Of a stretch of DNA of 64,000 nt, positions 10,978-20,063 are shown in pieces; the stretch's first letter is position 1; each line of letters starts with the position of its first letter. The translations under genes were made by a program, and so were the position numbers. The notes under the pieces are model-generated. The model did no database searches. It was not told where the DNA came from and was given only the letters and a program-made list of their open reading frames with translations. Source of the DNA: Botrytis cinerea B05.10. Lineage: Eukaryota; Ascomycota; Leotiomycetes; Helotiales; Sclerotiniaceae. Location: NCBI RefSeq assembly GCF_000143535.2, contig NC_037322.1, forward strand, positions 992,001 through 1,056,000, written 5' to 3'.

Positions 10978-13900
10978 GATCCTTCTTGAGTTCCCATGTG
11001 TTTTCCGAATGTGGGTAGTCTAACCATTTGATCAAATACTTGATTTTGCCCCTGACATATTTACAATCTAGTATTGTTTCAACGTCGTATATGGCGTTTG
11101 GGTTGACTGGTTCGATTTCTGTAAATGGCGCATTTGGCGCTCCTGGTGGTGCTGGTTCGAGCAAGGATATGTGGAATACTGGGTGGATATTCATTGTGTC
11201 TGGTAATTTCAATCGATAATTAACCGTTCCTATTACCTTATCAATCTTGAATGGTCCTATTTTCCTGTGGTCGAGTTTATTGCTTGGTCTCTTGGTTTCG
11301 ATGTTTCGTTGTAGCAAATAAACTTTATCCCCCTCTTTAAGCGTAGGTTCCATACTACGTTTCGTATTGTAGTACGCTGCTGTTCTGGAAGATATGAATC
11401 TTAGATCAAGAGCCAGTTGCTCTTGGAGATCTTTCAGCTGTTCGACTTGTACTATTGCTGATTCGGCATTAACTTCTTGTGGTATCGGGATTTTATACGC
11501 TTGTGGATTAAACCCAAAATTAGCTCGTGCTGGGGTGATTTTCGTGGTTTCCGTTTCCGATGTATTGTATGCGAACTGTGCCATGGGTAATAGCTCTACC
11601 CAATTGTCTTGTCGATAATTTACATAGCATCTAAGATATGCTTCCATTGTCTGATTGGTCCTCTCTGTTTGACCATCTGTTTGTGGGTGGAAAGATGTCG
11701 ATAGCTTTCTCTTGATACCCATAAGTGCTAATAAGGTAGTCCAGAATTTCGAGGTAAAGAGCTTGTCTCGATCCGAGATTATCTCATCTGGTACTCCGTG
11801 TATGCTTACTATGACCCTTAGGAACACATATGCTAGTTGCTCAGCATCCCATGTTTCCTTGAATGGTATCATATATGCAAATTTCGTTAGCCTGTCTACT
11901 ATATTGAGTATCGCGTCGTACTCAATTCCTGTAGTAGGATCCTTTGAGAGTGGTAGTTTGACCACAAAGTCCCATGTGATGGACTTCCATGGCTGAGAAG
12001 GCATGTCTGGGGTCTGGAGCTGACCATACGGCGCATGTCGTGATGACTTGTTTCGTATGCAGGTGTCACAATTTCCAACAACTTCTTCAACTATCGTTCT
12101 CATTCGTGGGAAGTAACTGATTTCCCGGATTCTTGCAAATGTTCTTGCAATCCCTTGATGTCCGTGTGCCGGCAACCCATGTTGTTCCGTCACAAATTCC
12201 TTGGTCATTTGACTCGGAATGTATACTTTTCCATGAAAGTATATGGTATCATCTTCTATAGTGAATCCTGGTTCTATTGTCTTGCGTATGCGTGTGGCAG
12301 TAGCATCCTTGTTGTAGTGTGATTGGATCTGTTTCCTGAGGTGGTTGTCTTCCAACAGGTGTGTTGCTGCAAGCTGTGGTGCATTGTAGACCAGTGATTC
12401 GCCGTCTTTCTTGAATATAGCGTATGACTCGTACGTTTTGTTTTCTTGATATTCTGGTTTTCGGCTAAGAGCGTCGGCTCTAGCGTTTTCTGATCCTTTG
12501 ACATATGAAATTCTGAAATTGTAGTTGGCCATGGTCTCCGACCATCTGACCTGTCGTCTGTTTAACTGCTTCGTTGTGGTGAAGTAAACCAAGTTCTTAT
12601 GATCTGTATACACCTGTACTGTGTATTTCGATCCTTCCAAATATACTCGCCATTCTCTAAATGCATCGACTATTGCCAGTAATTCTTTGTCATATATCTC
12701 GTAATTTAACTCAGCTGGTGATAGTTTTCGGGAGTAGAATGCGATTGGCTGGTATTTTCCATTCTGGCCCGGTTGGCTCAGAACTGCTCCTATAGCGAAA
12801 TCTGAGGAATCCGTTTCCACTATGATTTCTTTCTCTGGGTCAAAAGTCAACAGTATTGGTTCTTCTGCCACTGCTTGTTTGAGTGTATCGAATGACTCCT
12901 GTGCTTTGGCAGTCCATTCGAAGCTTCCTTGATCTTTTCTGGTTAACGTGGTCAAGGGTGTAGTAATCCCTGAATAACCCTTGATAAATCTTCTATAGAA
13001 GTTGACAAATCCTAGAAAGGATTGTACTTCCTTGATTGTGGTCGGCTGCTTCCATTCGAGCACTGCCTTAACCTTGTCTTTGCTCATCTTGAGCCCTTGG
13101 CTTGATACGGTGAATCCCAAGAATTCTGTTTCTGTGACATGGAATTCGCATTTGCTTGGTTTGCACAGCAAGTCTGCTTTGGATAGACTTTCGAGGATGT
13201 TGCTAACGTCCTTAATGTGTTGAACCTTGTTGTTTGAATATACTAGGATGTCGTCCAAGTAGCATATACAGCAAGTATCCAAATATTGTGACAACACATT
13301 GTTCATAAGCCTCATGAAAGTAGCTGGTGCGTTGGTTAGCCCGAATGGCATAACTTGGTACTCGTATAGCCCGTATCTTGTTTTGAAAGCGGTTTTCCAT
13401 TCTTCGCCTTCCTTCATTCTGATCAAGTGGTAACCATTACGTAGGTCCATCTTGGTGAATATCGTAGCTCCGCCTAATCGATCTCTTAATTCCGTAGCTA
13501 ATGGAAGTGGATATCGATCCTTCTTAGTGAGTGCGTTAAGCTTTCTATAGTCTACAACTAGTCTATCGGGTCCATCCTTCTTGGGTACCCACATAGTTGG
13601 ACTGGCCACTTGGGACGCGGATTCCCTGATCCATCCCTTGGCTAAATTGTCGTCGATGTATTCTCTGAGCCTTTTTAACTCATCGGCTGACATTGAATAA
13701 ATTGGGGTGTGCACAGGCATCTTGCCTTCCTCCAATATTATCTCATGATCCCATGGCTTGTGTTCCGGTAAAGCCTCATGGATCCCTGGTTCTTTGAAAA
13801 CATGTTCATATTTCTTGTACTGTTCTGGTATCGTAGGCCTTTCTTTTGCCTCGATTGCGATTTCGTGCCGTGTCGTTGGCTTCTGCATTTGTAGAGGAGG

Positions 13901-15706
13901 TGTACTGGCCTTCGCTCTTAATGGAGGACCCTGGACTGGGTGTCCTACGTCGCCGGTGTTGTTCGCGTTCAACTCCCCTTGGCGCGTGTTACGTCTCGCG
14001 GACGCCTCTAGCGTGTCCCTGTGACCGCTTTTGCACTGATCAAATGTCACAATTCCTTGTGCCCAATCTATTTTCGGATTATGTGCCTTCAACCATGGCA
14101 TTCCTAAGATGATCTGTTGTTGGCCCAATGGCACAACGTCAAGCTGTATAACCTCTGTATGTTGGGTTATGCCCATTCGTACTGGGATTGTCTCCTGCGA
14201 AATCTTTCCGTCAGACCCTGCTAGCTGTCCGTCAACTAACTGCAATCGGTAGGGATGTTGTTTCGTTTGAAGTGGTATTTCCAAGTACTTTGCAGCTTCT
14301 GGTGCAATAAAATTTCCTGTAGCCCCTGAATCTATCATGGCTGATTGTATGTGTCCATTTATCTGGACCTTGCAGTACACTTGTCCTGCCTGTCCCGTAG
14401 CATTCAACTGCTGGGTAACTTTGCGAACTTCTTGCGAAGTTATATTGGGAGTTAAATCCTCGCATGTTACATTATTCTGATGGTTCTTCGTCTTCCTTTT
14501 CTTGGGGAACCATCCGGTTGCTTCTTTATCTGATCGATGGATTCCGCAGAATTCATCATAGCAAGCTGTCCAGCTCATCGTGGCGTGGTCCGCTTCTGCC
14601 TCGTCCTGGTGACTTTCTTCTGTCACAGAGGGTGTTGGGGTTCTGTAATACTCTTGTTCCCATAAGTCTATTGCATTCATGCCCTCTTTATTTCGTGGTA
14701 ATTCCTTTAGTAATTGCTGAAATTCCTCAACGGTGAAAGTCTCAGTATTTTCGGTTTTAGTTGAGTTTTCTGAGATGGCAAAGGTGGCGTTAAGTTGGCC
14801 CTTGCCGAACTTAGGTTTGAAGTTGCCCCTTTTTCCTCCTGTCTTCTTGCTTCGGCAGTCTACTGCTCGGTGCCCTGCTTTTCCACATTCAAAGCATAAG
14901 TTGTTTTCTCGTCTTCGTCTCTTTTCTGAGTCATCGTTCCCGTTTGTGTAGTGCGTGGCGTCTAGTTCCATGGGGTCTCCGTATCTCTGTGGATTGTAAC
15001 GTGGTCTACCCTCATTCTTGCGGTAACGCCCTTGCTTTTGGTTTCCTTGGGGTTTGTATGATCTTTGGCTTTGTCGATATCTATAGAGACGATCATCTGA
15101 TTCGATGGAGTCCTGAATTAGATCGTTCAGATCTGTACTCTCGGCAGATCTTTCTAACTCTAGTCTGACTTCTGGTTTGAGTCCCTTACGGTAGTGACTC
15201 ATGATAGCGATTTCGTCCCACTTGGTTGTTCCAGCATATCTTCGAAATTCCGTAGCATATTTCAATGCTGATCCTGTCTGCTTGAGGTTGAAGATCTTAT
15301 CTTCCGCTACCTCTAACTCGTTGGAATTTCCGAAGATTCTACGAATCTCTGTCTTAAATCCTTCAAAACTATTGAAGATTGTTCGGGTGGGTTGCATGCG
15401 ATCCTTATCGTCATGCTCGAAATAGTCGCGCAAATATGGTTGAATCCATTTGGTTGCTTCACCTCGGAGGTATGATGCAGCCCATATGCTCTTGGATTCC
15501 TTGGTAGTGAACTTGTCTTCATTGAATCGGAAGTAGATCTCAAGTTGTAAGAGGAAAGTATCGAGCTCTTGTCGACTACCTTGGTACTTGTCTGGTAAGG
15601 CGATCTTAAGTGTTTCGTTGATAGTGATCTCCTTTGGGGCATCGGTCATCTCGATGTCGTTGGTATCTCCGGTAGACTGACCTGTGGCGGTGGCTCTGGA
15701 TGCCAT
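10850..15706 (-). CDS. gag-pol polyprotein with chromodomain
   Basis: A single uninterrupted 1,618-residue frame encodes all parts of a Ty3/gypsy element, with no frameshift between gag and pol. Visible in order: gag capsid region (about residues 30-230); a zinc knuckle CFECGKAGHRAVDC (near 270); aspartic protease with DSGATG (near 457); reverse transcriptase with YLDD (near 815); RNase H with VETDSSDFAIGAVL (near 962); integrase with an HHCC zinc-binding segment ending CDTCIRNK (near 1,170-1,215) and a D,D,E core (TWDFV, SDRDK, DGQTERTNQTMEAYL); and a C-terminal chromodomain (YDVETILD...YLIKWLDYP, about 1,540-1,590), which in this family is thought to steer integration to methylated-histone chromatin. 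That fits insertion in an old repeat. The ATG is 51 bp from the LTR. The last 128 bp overlap an antisense gene. Confidence 0.97.
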   Translation of the reverse strand: MASRATATGQSTGDTNDIEMTDAPKEITINETLKIALPDKYQGSRQELDTFLLQLEIYFRFNEDKFTTKESKSIWAASYLRGEATKWIQPYLRDYFEHDDKDRMQPTRTIFNSFEGFKTEIRRIFGNSNELEVAEDKIFNLKQTGSALKYATEFRRYAGTTKWDEIAIMSHYRKGLKPEVRLELERSAESTDLNDLIQDSIESDDRLYRYRQSQRSYKPQGNQKQGRYRKNEGRPRYNPQRYGDPMELDATHYTNGNDDSEKRRRRENNLCFECGKAGHRAVDCRSKKTGGKRGNFKPKFGKGQLNATFAISENSTKTENTETFTVEEFQQLLKELPRNKEGMNAIDLWEQEYYRTPTPSVTEESHQDEAEADHATMSWTACYDEFCGIHRSDKEATGWFPKKRKTKNHQNNVTCEDLTPNITSQEVRKVTQQLNATGQAGQVYCKVQINGHIQSAMIDSGATGNFIAPEAAKYLEIPLQTKQHPYRLQLVDGQLAGSDGKISQETIPVRMGITQHTEVIQLDVVPLGQQQIILGMPWLKAHNPKIDWAQGIVTFDQCKSGHRDTLEASARRNTRQGELNANNTGDVGHPVQGPPLRAKASTPPLQMQKPTTRHEIAIEAKERPTIPEQYKKYEHVFKEPGIHEALPEHKPWDHEIILEEGKMPVHTPIYSMSADELKRLREYIDDNLAKGWIRESASQVASPTMWVPKKDGPDRLVVDYRKLNALTKKDRYPLPLATELRDRLGGATIFTKMDLRNGYHLIRMKEGEEWKTAFKTRYGLYEYQVMPFGLTNAPATFMRLMNNVLSQYLDTCCICYLDDILVYSNNKVQHIKDVSNILESLSKADLLCKPSKCEFHVTETEFLGFTVSSQGLKMSKDKVKAVLEWKQPTTIKEVQSFLGFVNFYRRFIKGYSGITTPLTTLTRKDQGSFEWTAKAQESFDTLKQAVAEEPILLTFDPEKEIIVETDSSDFAIGAVLSQPGQNGKYQPIAFYSRKLSPAELNYEIYDKELLAIVDAFREWRVYLEGSKYTVQVYTDHKNLVYFTTTKQLNRRQVRWSETMANYNFRISYVKGSENARADALSRKPEYQENKTYESYAIFKKDGESLVYNAPQLAATHLLEDNHLRKQIQSHYNKDATATRIRKTIEPGFTIEDDTIYFHGKVYIPSQMTKEFVTEQHGLPAHGHQGIARTFARIREISYFPRMRTIVEEVVGNCDTCIRNKSSRHAPYGQLQTPDMPSQPWKSITWDFVVKLPLSKDPTTGIEYDAILNIVDRLTKFAYMIPFKETWDAEQLAYVFLRVIVSIHGVPDEIISDRDKLFTSKFWTTLLALMGIKRKLSTSFHPQTDGQTERTNQTMEAYLRCYVNYRQDNWVELLPMAQFAYNTSETETTKITPARANFGFNPQAYKIPIPQEVNAESAIVQVEQLKDLQEQLALDLRFISSRTAAYYNTKRSMEPTLKEGDKVYLLQRNIETKRPSNKLDHRKIGPFKIDKVIGTVNYRLKLPDTMNIHPVFHISLLEPAPPGAPNAPFTEIEPVNPNAIYDVETILDCKYVRGKIKYLIKWLDYPHSENTWELKKDLSCPEKLQAFHLKYPHLPAKPQARHQTTEVTKNRRSRRRGNH

Positions 15707-15739
15707 ATTAGCGGTTGGTTATCGAATCGGTACTTGAAG

Positions 15740-15757
15740 CAGAAATGGTGCTCAAAG
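15740..15757 (-). other. primer-binding site, candidate self-priming type
   Basis: Directly after the 5' LTR the minus strand reads CTTTGAGCACCATTTCTG. It does not begin TGG as a usual tRNA-complementary site would. Its TTGAGCAC is complementary to GTGCTCAA in the LTR at 15,908-15,901, close to the predicted mRNA start, resembling the Tf1/sushi self-priming arrangement. Complementarity is 8 bp plus one G-U pair, so this is suggestive only. Confidence 0.5.
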
Positions 15758-16315
15758 TGTTACGGGAGCTGCCTCTAGGGTCACGTGGAAGTGTCTAGAG
15801 ATCTCTCGAGGTGGTTTAGACTAGACTTCAAGTAGGAATTCAATAAGGTTGTAACTGGTTGCAATTCTCGTAACTATAGTAATGAAACTAATGATTGTTC
15901 TTGAGCACGAAGCTCTACATTGTAATGAAACCCATTCCCTTATATAGACCTTCGTTCTCGTCTGGATAGCTTGGGTAGACTGTCTATCCTGTCTATCCAC
16001 GGATAGCCTGGATAGCCTGCCTATCCTGTCTATCCATCACGTGACACTTGCCCCGTGACCTACATGATACTACTGCTTATCTAACCTGTGCTTACTAGAT
16101 AACCTATAACCGCTATCCCTCCTGTGCCTACTGTAGGGTAGGTGCCAACAAAAGATAGGTACCTATCTTTTAATCATTGCTTATTGATTCGGTTACTGCT
16201 ATCTTTAGTTACCCTTTAATTCAACTGTCCCTACAGTGCTGTTTTCGTAGGTTCCAACACCAAGGCCTTAGGTTTATCTTATAATCCATGTTGCGGTGCG
16301 GGTACCTCCGTAACA
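15758..16315 (-). repeat. 5' LTR and promoter of the gypsy element
   Basis: 558 bp, TG...CA. The minus-strand TATA box TATATAA lies at 15,946-15,940, placing a likely transcription start some 30-40 nt downstream, near 15,905-15,915. Confidence 0.95.
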
Positions 16316-17313
16316 TATAAATCTTTTCAAACTTAATTATAAAATCGAGATTTTGAATATCGATTGTTTCAATAATAATATTGAATTATTTTAAAAGATT
16401 TTAAATAAAGAAATCGAAAACAATATTCTCAATCAATATATCTTTCTATTTTGTTTTTACTTCAACAATCTCCTTTCAAATAAAATAAATCTCGAATCAG
16501 TCTTCCTCAACAATAACACCATCCTTAAACTTCTATATAATAAATCGAATAAACTTATTTCACAATTCTTAAGAAATAATATACTTATACTTCTCTTCTA
16601 ATTTGATCCATTTCATATTAAATTCAATAATCTTTTTAATAAATTCATTATTTATATTATTAATATATTAAATAACAAAGAGTTCTATATCAATTTAAAT
16701 TTTTTCTATTTTATATATTGCTTCATCGAATTCAATTATTTTTATATTGATATAAAGTATTCTACATACAGCCATATTATTGATAATAATATAACCCTAA
16801 CCTTTTTATATAATATAAAACTTTATTATTTTAAATTATTATTATCAATTCTTTCAATCGAAAATTGAAATTTTTAATAATCTATTATTATCTTTATCTA
16901 TTATAGCAATCGATTTTTCAATACAATTAATAATATTATTATTAAATTTATTTTAATATATAATCTTAATTGAATTATAGATCTCCTTTTTAAATTGTAT
17001 TTCCTTTTCTTTAATATAATTTAAATTTTTATTGAATATAAATATAAATAATTTTGAAGGAGTGAATATATTTATTAAACAAATGATAGATATATATATA
17101 TATATTATTGAATAATTCAATTTATTATATTTTTAAAATTTTTTGGATTTCAATAATAAGAAATCTCTATTTCAATTCTTTTATAATTAAATTTCTGTTT
17201 TTCAATGATTTTAATAATCTTTGTTTTTTTAAATATCAGTTTTTGCTTTCTCTTTATATCTTATATACTCCCTTCTTTAATTCTAATTTGAATACAAATC
17301 TGGATTTATAATT
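16316..17313. other. RIP-degraded upstream part of the copia element
   Basis: About 1 kb of very AT-rich DNA between the gypsy 5' LTR and the copia 5' LTR. By position it should be the copia gag/protease region. No motif is recognisable. Confidence 0.6.
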
Positions 17314-17510
17314 TATTTCAAATATGATTTTTTATAGAATATAATAAAAAATATAGGATAAAATAAAAAAGTATTCGTAGGGCAATTGCATTTGTTATTT
17401 CAAAGCTATTTATAAGAAAAAGAGCTCTAATATAAGTCAGAGCTCTTTATTAATACTAACTAGGGCTAGCTCCCCCTACTCTAGCACTCACGTGAATCAT
17501 ACTTTCAACA
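17314..17510 (-). repeat. 5' LTR of the degraded copia element
   Basis: This 197-bp repeat begins TA (mutated from TG) and ends CA. The conserved block around ATTCGTAGGGCAATTG is shared exactly with the other LTR. It is followed directly by the target duplication GAATA. Confidence 0.9.
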
Positions 17511-17515
17511 GAATA

Positions 17516-20063
17516 TAATAATAGTAGTAGTAGTGGTAATTAACTTATAGAATGTTATCTCATTCTAAATAAGACAATTTGAAAATCAATTTTTTCGAGA
17601 GAATAATAATATAAACATTAATAGATATGTACTCCTATATTAATCTCATTACTAAAAGCTCTCCTACTCCCCTCTTTCAAATTTTAGAAAAGATTTCGTA
17701 GATGTTAGGATAATGAGTTATATACATACATATATATATATATATAAGCGAGGTTTTGAAGTTGATGTTCTGATTTATACTCTTCTATTCCGTATATTCT
17801 ATTCCTTCTTCTGTGATTTTTTCTTCTTTTTTACTATTTCCTCGCTTCTTCTCTTCTCTTCTCTTCTTTATCAATCACACTTTCTCCTCTCCCATCCCAT
17901 CCTCTCTTAACTACTCTTCTATCTCATCTCTTCCTACTTCTTCTTCCCTATCTCTTTCCTCTCTCTCTATTCATTTTCCCTCTCCCCCCCTCCCTCTCCC
18001 TCATTAAATCTCACATCTTTCACCTTCCACCCTCCACCTTCCACATTTCACCTATCCACCTCTCATTAGTCCCTCCACTCCCTCCACCTATCTCCTCATA
18101 CTCTAAACTCAAACCCTCACCCCATCTTCCATTCCCACATCCACATCCACAACTCAATTTCCATTTATATAAATAGGATAAAAAAGACATAGCACTCACA
18201 ATTATACAAATCCTATACATCTAATTCCATTCTATCTAAAGAGCTAGCTATATATAAGGAATAATAGATCTTATATATAAAATCTATTAGAAAGAGCTAT
18301 TCTCTTTCACATTTGCTTAGACCTTTAATATAATAGTTAATGAATTGAAATGATTTACTACATTTATATAATTTCCCCCTCGCTTCTCTATATGCTTCCT
18401 AAATATATAATCTCAGAACTCTATTATATATACTATAATATACTATACTCTACCATCAACAAATAATAAATATTACATTGATATTAATAAATACAAAAAA
18501 AACTCAACTCCTATTATACTCTCTGTCTAACATGATATCATATGATATATATCACACATACACTATATACAATAGAAATCGGGATAAACAGAACGCAGGA
18601 TTATTTATCCTAACGTATATAAATATAGTATAGTCTATACGATATGTTCTCACTATTACTTATTTCTTATTTTGCATTCAGCTATTCTTATGCTAAACCC
18701 CCATCCCCATCCCCATCCCCAATCCACTCATTCTGCACCCCCCAGAAACAACCATCCCCTCAACACCCATCTATTTCTCTCGATATTCATACCCCCCCCC
18801 CTTCTTAAATCACCATACTATCTAAATACTCTACTTTTATTTTATTTTATTTTATTCTACCCTTTGCCCCCATCTCATCTCCCTATCTTTTCACATCCAA
18901 TTCTCACATCCAATTCTCAAACTACCAACAATTAGCTATAGCCATAGCCATAGCTATAAACAAAACAAGATAAAATCTCACAACACCTTCACACCTTCAC
19001 GCAACCACACACAACCACACACACACCCCTTCAAATACATTCTTTTCATTTCTTCACAAGTAAACCTAACCCATTCATTCATTTATCCATTCAATATCCA
19101 ACAACCAATATCTACTACGTATACTCATTCTAATCTCACCACCTCATAACACAATATTCATTCACAATCACATACATCTACACACTCTCACCTCCCTCAA
19201 GAACCTTTGAGTTTTCAGTCCTCAGTCCTCGATTCTCAATTCTCAATTCTCAATTCTTACCCCCGAAATCAAACAATAATCAATGAGAGTAGGTAAGACC
19301 ACCCTACAATCCATCCATTTCTTGGTATATCCAATTTACTCAATGCATCGGATCTCATCACATCAAACCCCCAATCCATCATATTCATGTCATCAAATCC
19401 CGCCCCAACTTATCTTATTCAATAATTCATCAATTCATTCTATTCAACGGCACAAACAGATATATCCATTTTATAATCCCTATACTATTTCCATACCCCC
19501 CTCTCTCCTTTCCCTCCACACTGATTTGTATTTGTATGTATGCATTCAAACTCGATCTTCTTCAAACACCCTGAATATCTTCACATGTCCTCACCCTCTC
19601 CACCCACCCCACAAACCAAATCCAAATCAACATATCCCTAGAACAACGCCGATAAATGCATGCATGTGTCCAGTCCCATGTTATTCTCCTCTCTTCACCT
19701 CCCGGTACCACCACCACACACCACGCCATATCATGCACCGCACCGCACCATATCCCAACCTCAGCCCCAACTCCTCTCTCCTCTCCAATCCCATCCGTAA
19801 AAATTCAGAAAAATGGAACTTCAATGTGGGGGTATACACAAACAAAACCTTAATATGATACATAAAAATGTCCGAAAAACACCACCATCCTATCCTATCA
19901 TATCCATCGATCCAACCAAATAACTCCATATGAAGTGCTTAAAGCACCATGCCATGCCCACTTCTCATACACCATCTTAATCTTATATACTCCCCCCCTT
20001 ATTCTCTTCCAATCCTCCCTTCAATCTCTTCCAATCCTCCCTTCGATCTCTCTCAATCACCAC
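17516..20063. other. gene-free low-complexity region
   Basis: Outside the copia element composition changes to pyrimidine-rich on the plus strand, with TCTTC, CCATCC and TTTTATT runs and many CA-rich tracts. Open frames here are Ser/Pro/His-rich artefacts. The right end is the 3' flank of the Zn2Cys6 gene. No RNA gene was found. Confidence 0.5.

Larger units (their letters stand above)
9744..16315 (-). mobile_element. intact Boty-like Ty3/gypsy chromovirus retrotransposon
   Basis: Two 558-bp LTRs (9,744-10,301 and 15,758-16,315), each beginning TGTTACGG and ending CCGTAACA, bound a 6.57-kb element flanked by TATAA on both sides (9,739-9,743 and 16,316-16,320). It is transcribed right to left: gag-pol is on the minus strand, a candidate primer site adjoins the right LTR and a purine tract adjoins the left LTR. 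I see no difference between the LTRs and the gag-pol frame is intact, so insertion is recent and the element may be mobile. It is inserted in a RIP-degraded copia element but shows no RIP itself. The order gag, protease, RT, RNase H, integrase, chromodomain places it with the chromoviruses; Boty of Botrytis cinerea is the likely family, from memory. Confidence 0.95.
5572..17510 (-). mobile_element. RIP-degraded Ty1/copia LTR retrotransposon, split by a younger element
   Basis: Direct repeats of 197 bp bound this block (5,572-5,768 and 17,314-17,510). They are flanked by the same five bases, GAATA, at 5,567-5,571 and 17,511-17,515, a classic target duplication. Removing the inserted gypsy element and its own duplication leaves about 5.4 kb, a normal copia size. 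The interior is extremely AT-rich. On the minus strand, remnants of integrase (near 8,900-9,050) and reverse transcriptase (near 6,480-6,790) occur in copia order, so the element reads right to left. A purine run AAAAAGAAG directly abuts the left (3') LTR. All LTR differences noted are C/T or G/A transitions, as expected from repeat-induced point mutation. The element is dead. Confidence 0.92.

Noticed and set aside
13758..14112. Plus-strand frames inside the gypsy element
   Set aside because: Shadows of the gag-pol frame, without motifs; unlike the frame at 10,402 they lack a promoter and domain.
19283..19858. 191-codon plus-strand frame
   Set aside because: Ser/Pro/His-rich translation of C-rich low-complexity DNA with no domain or intron signals.
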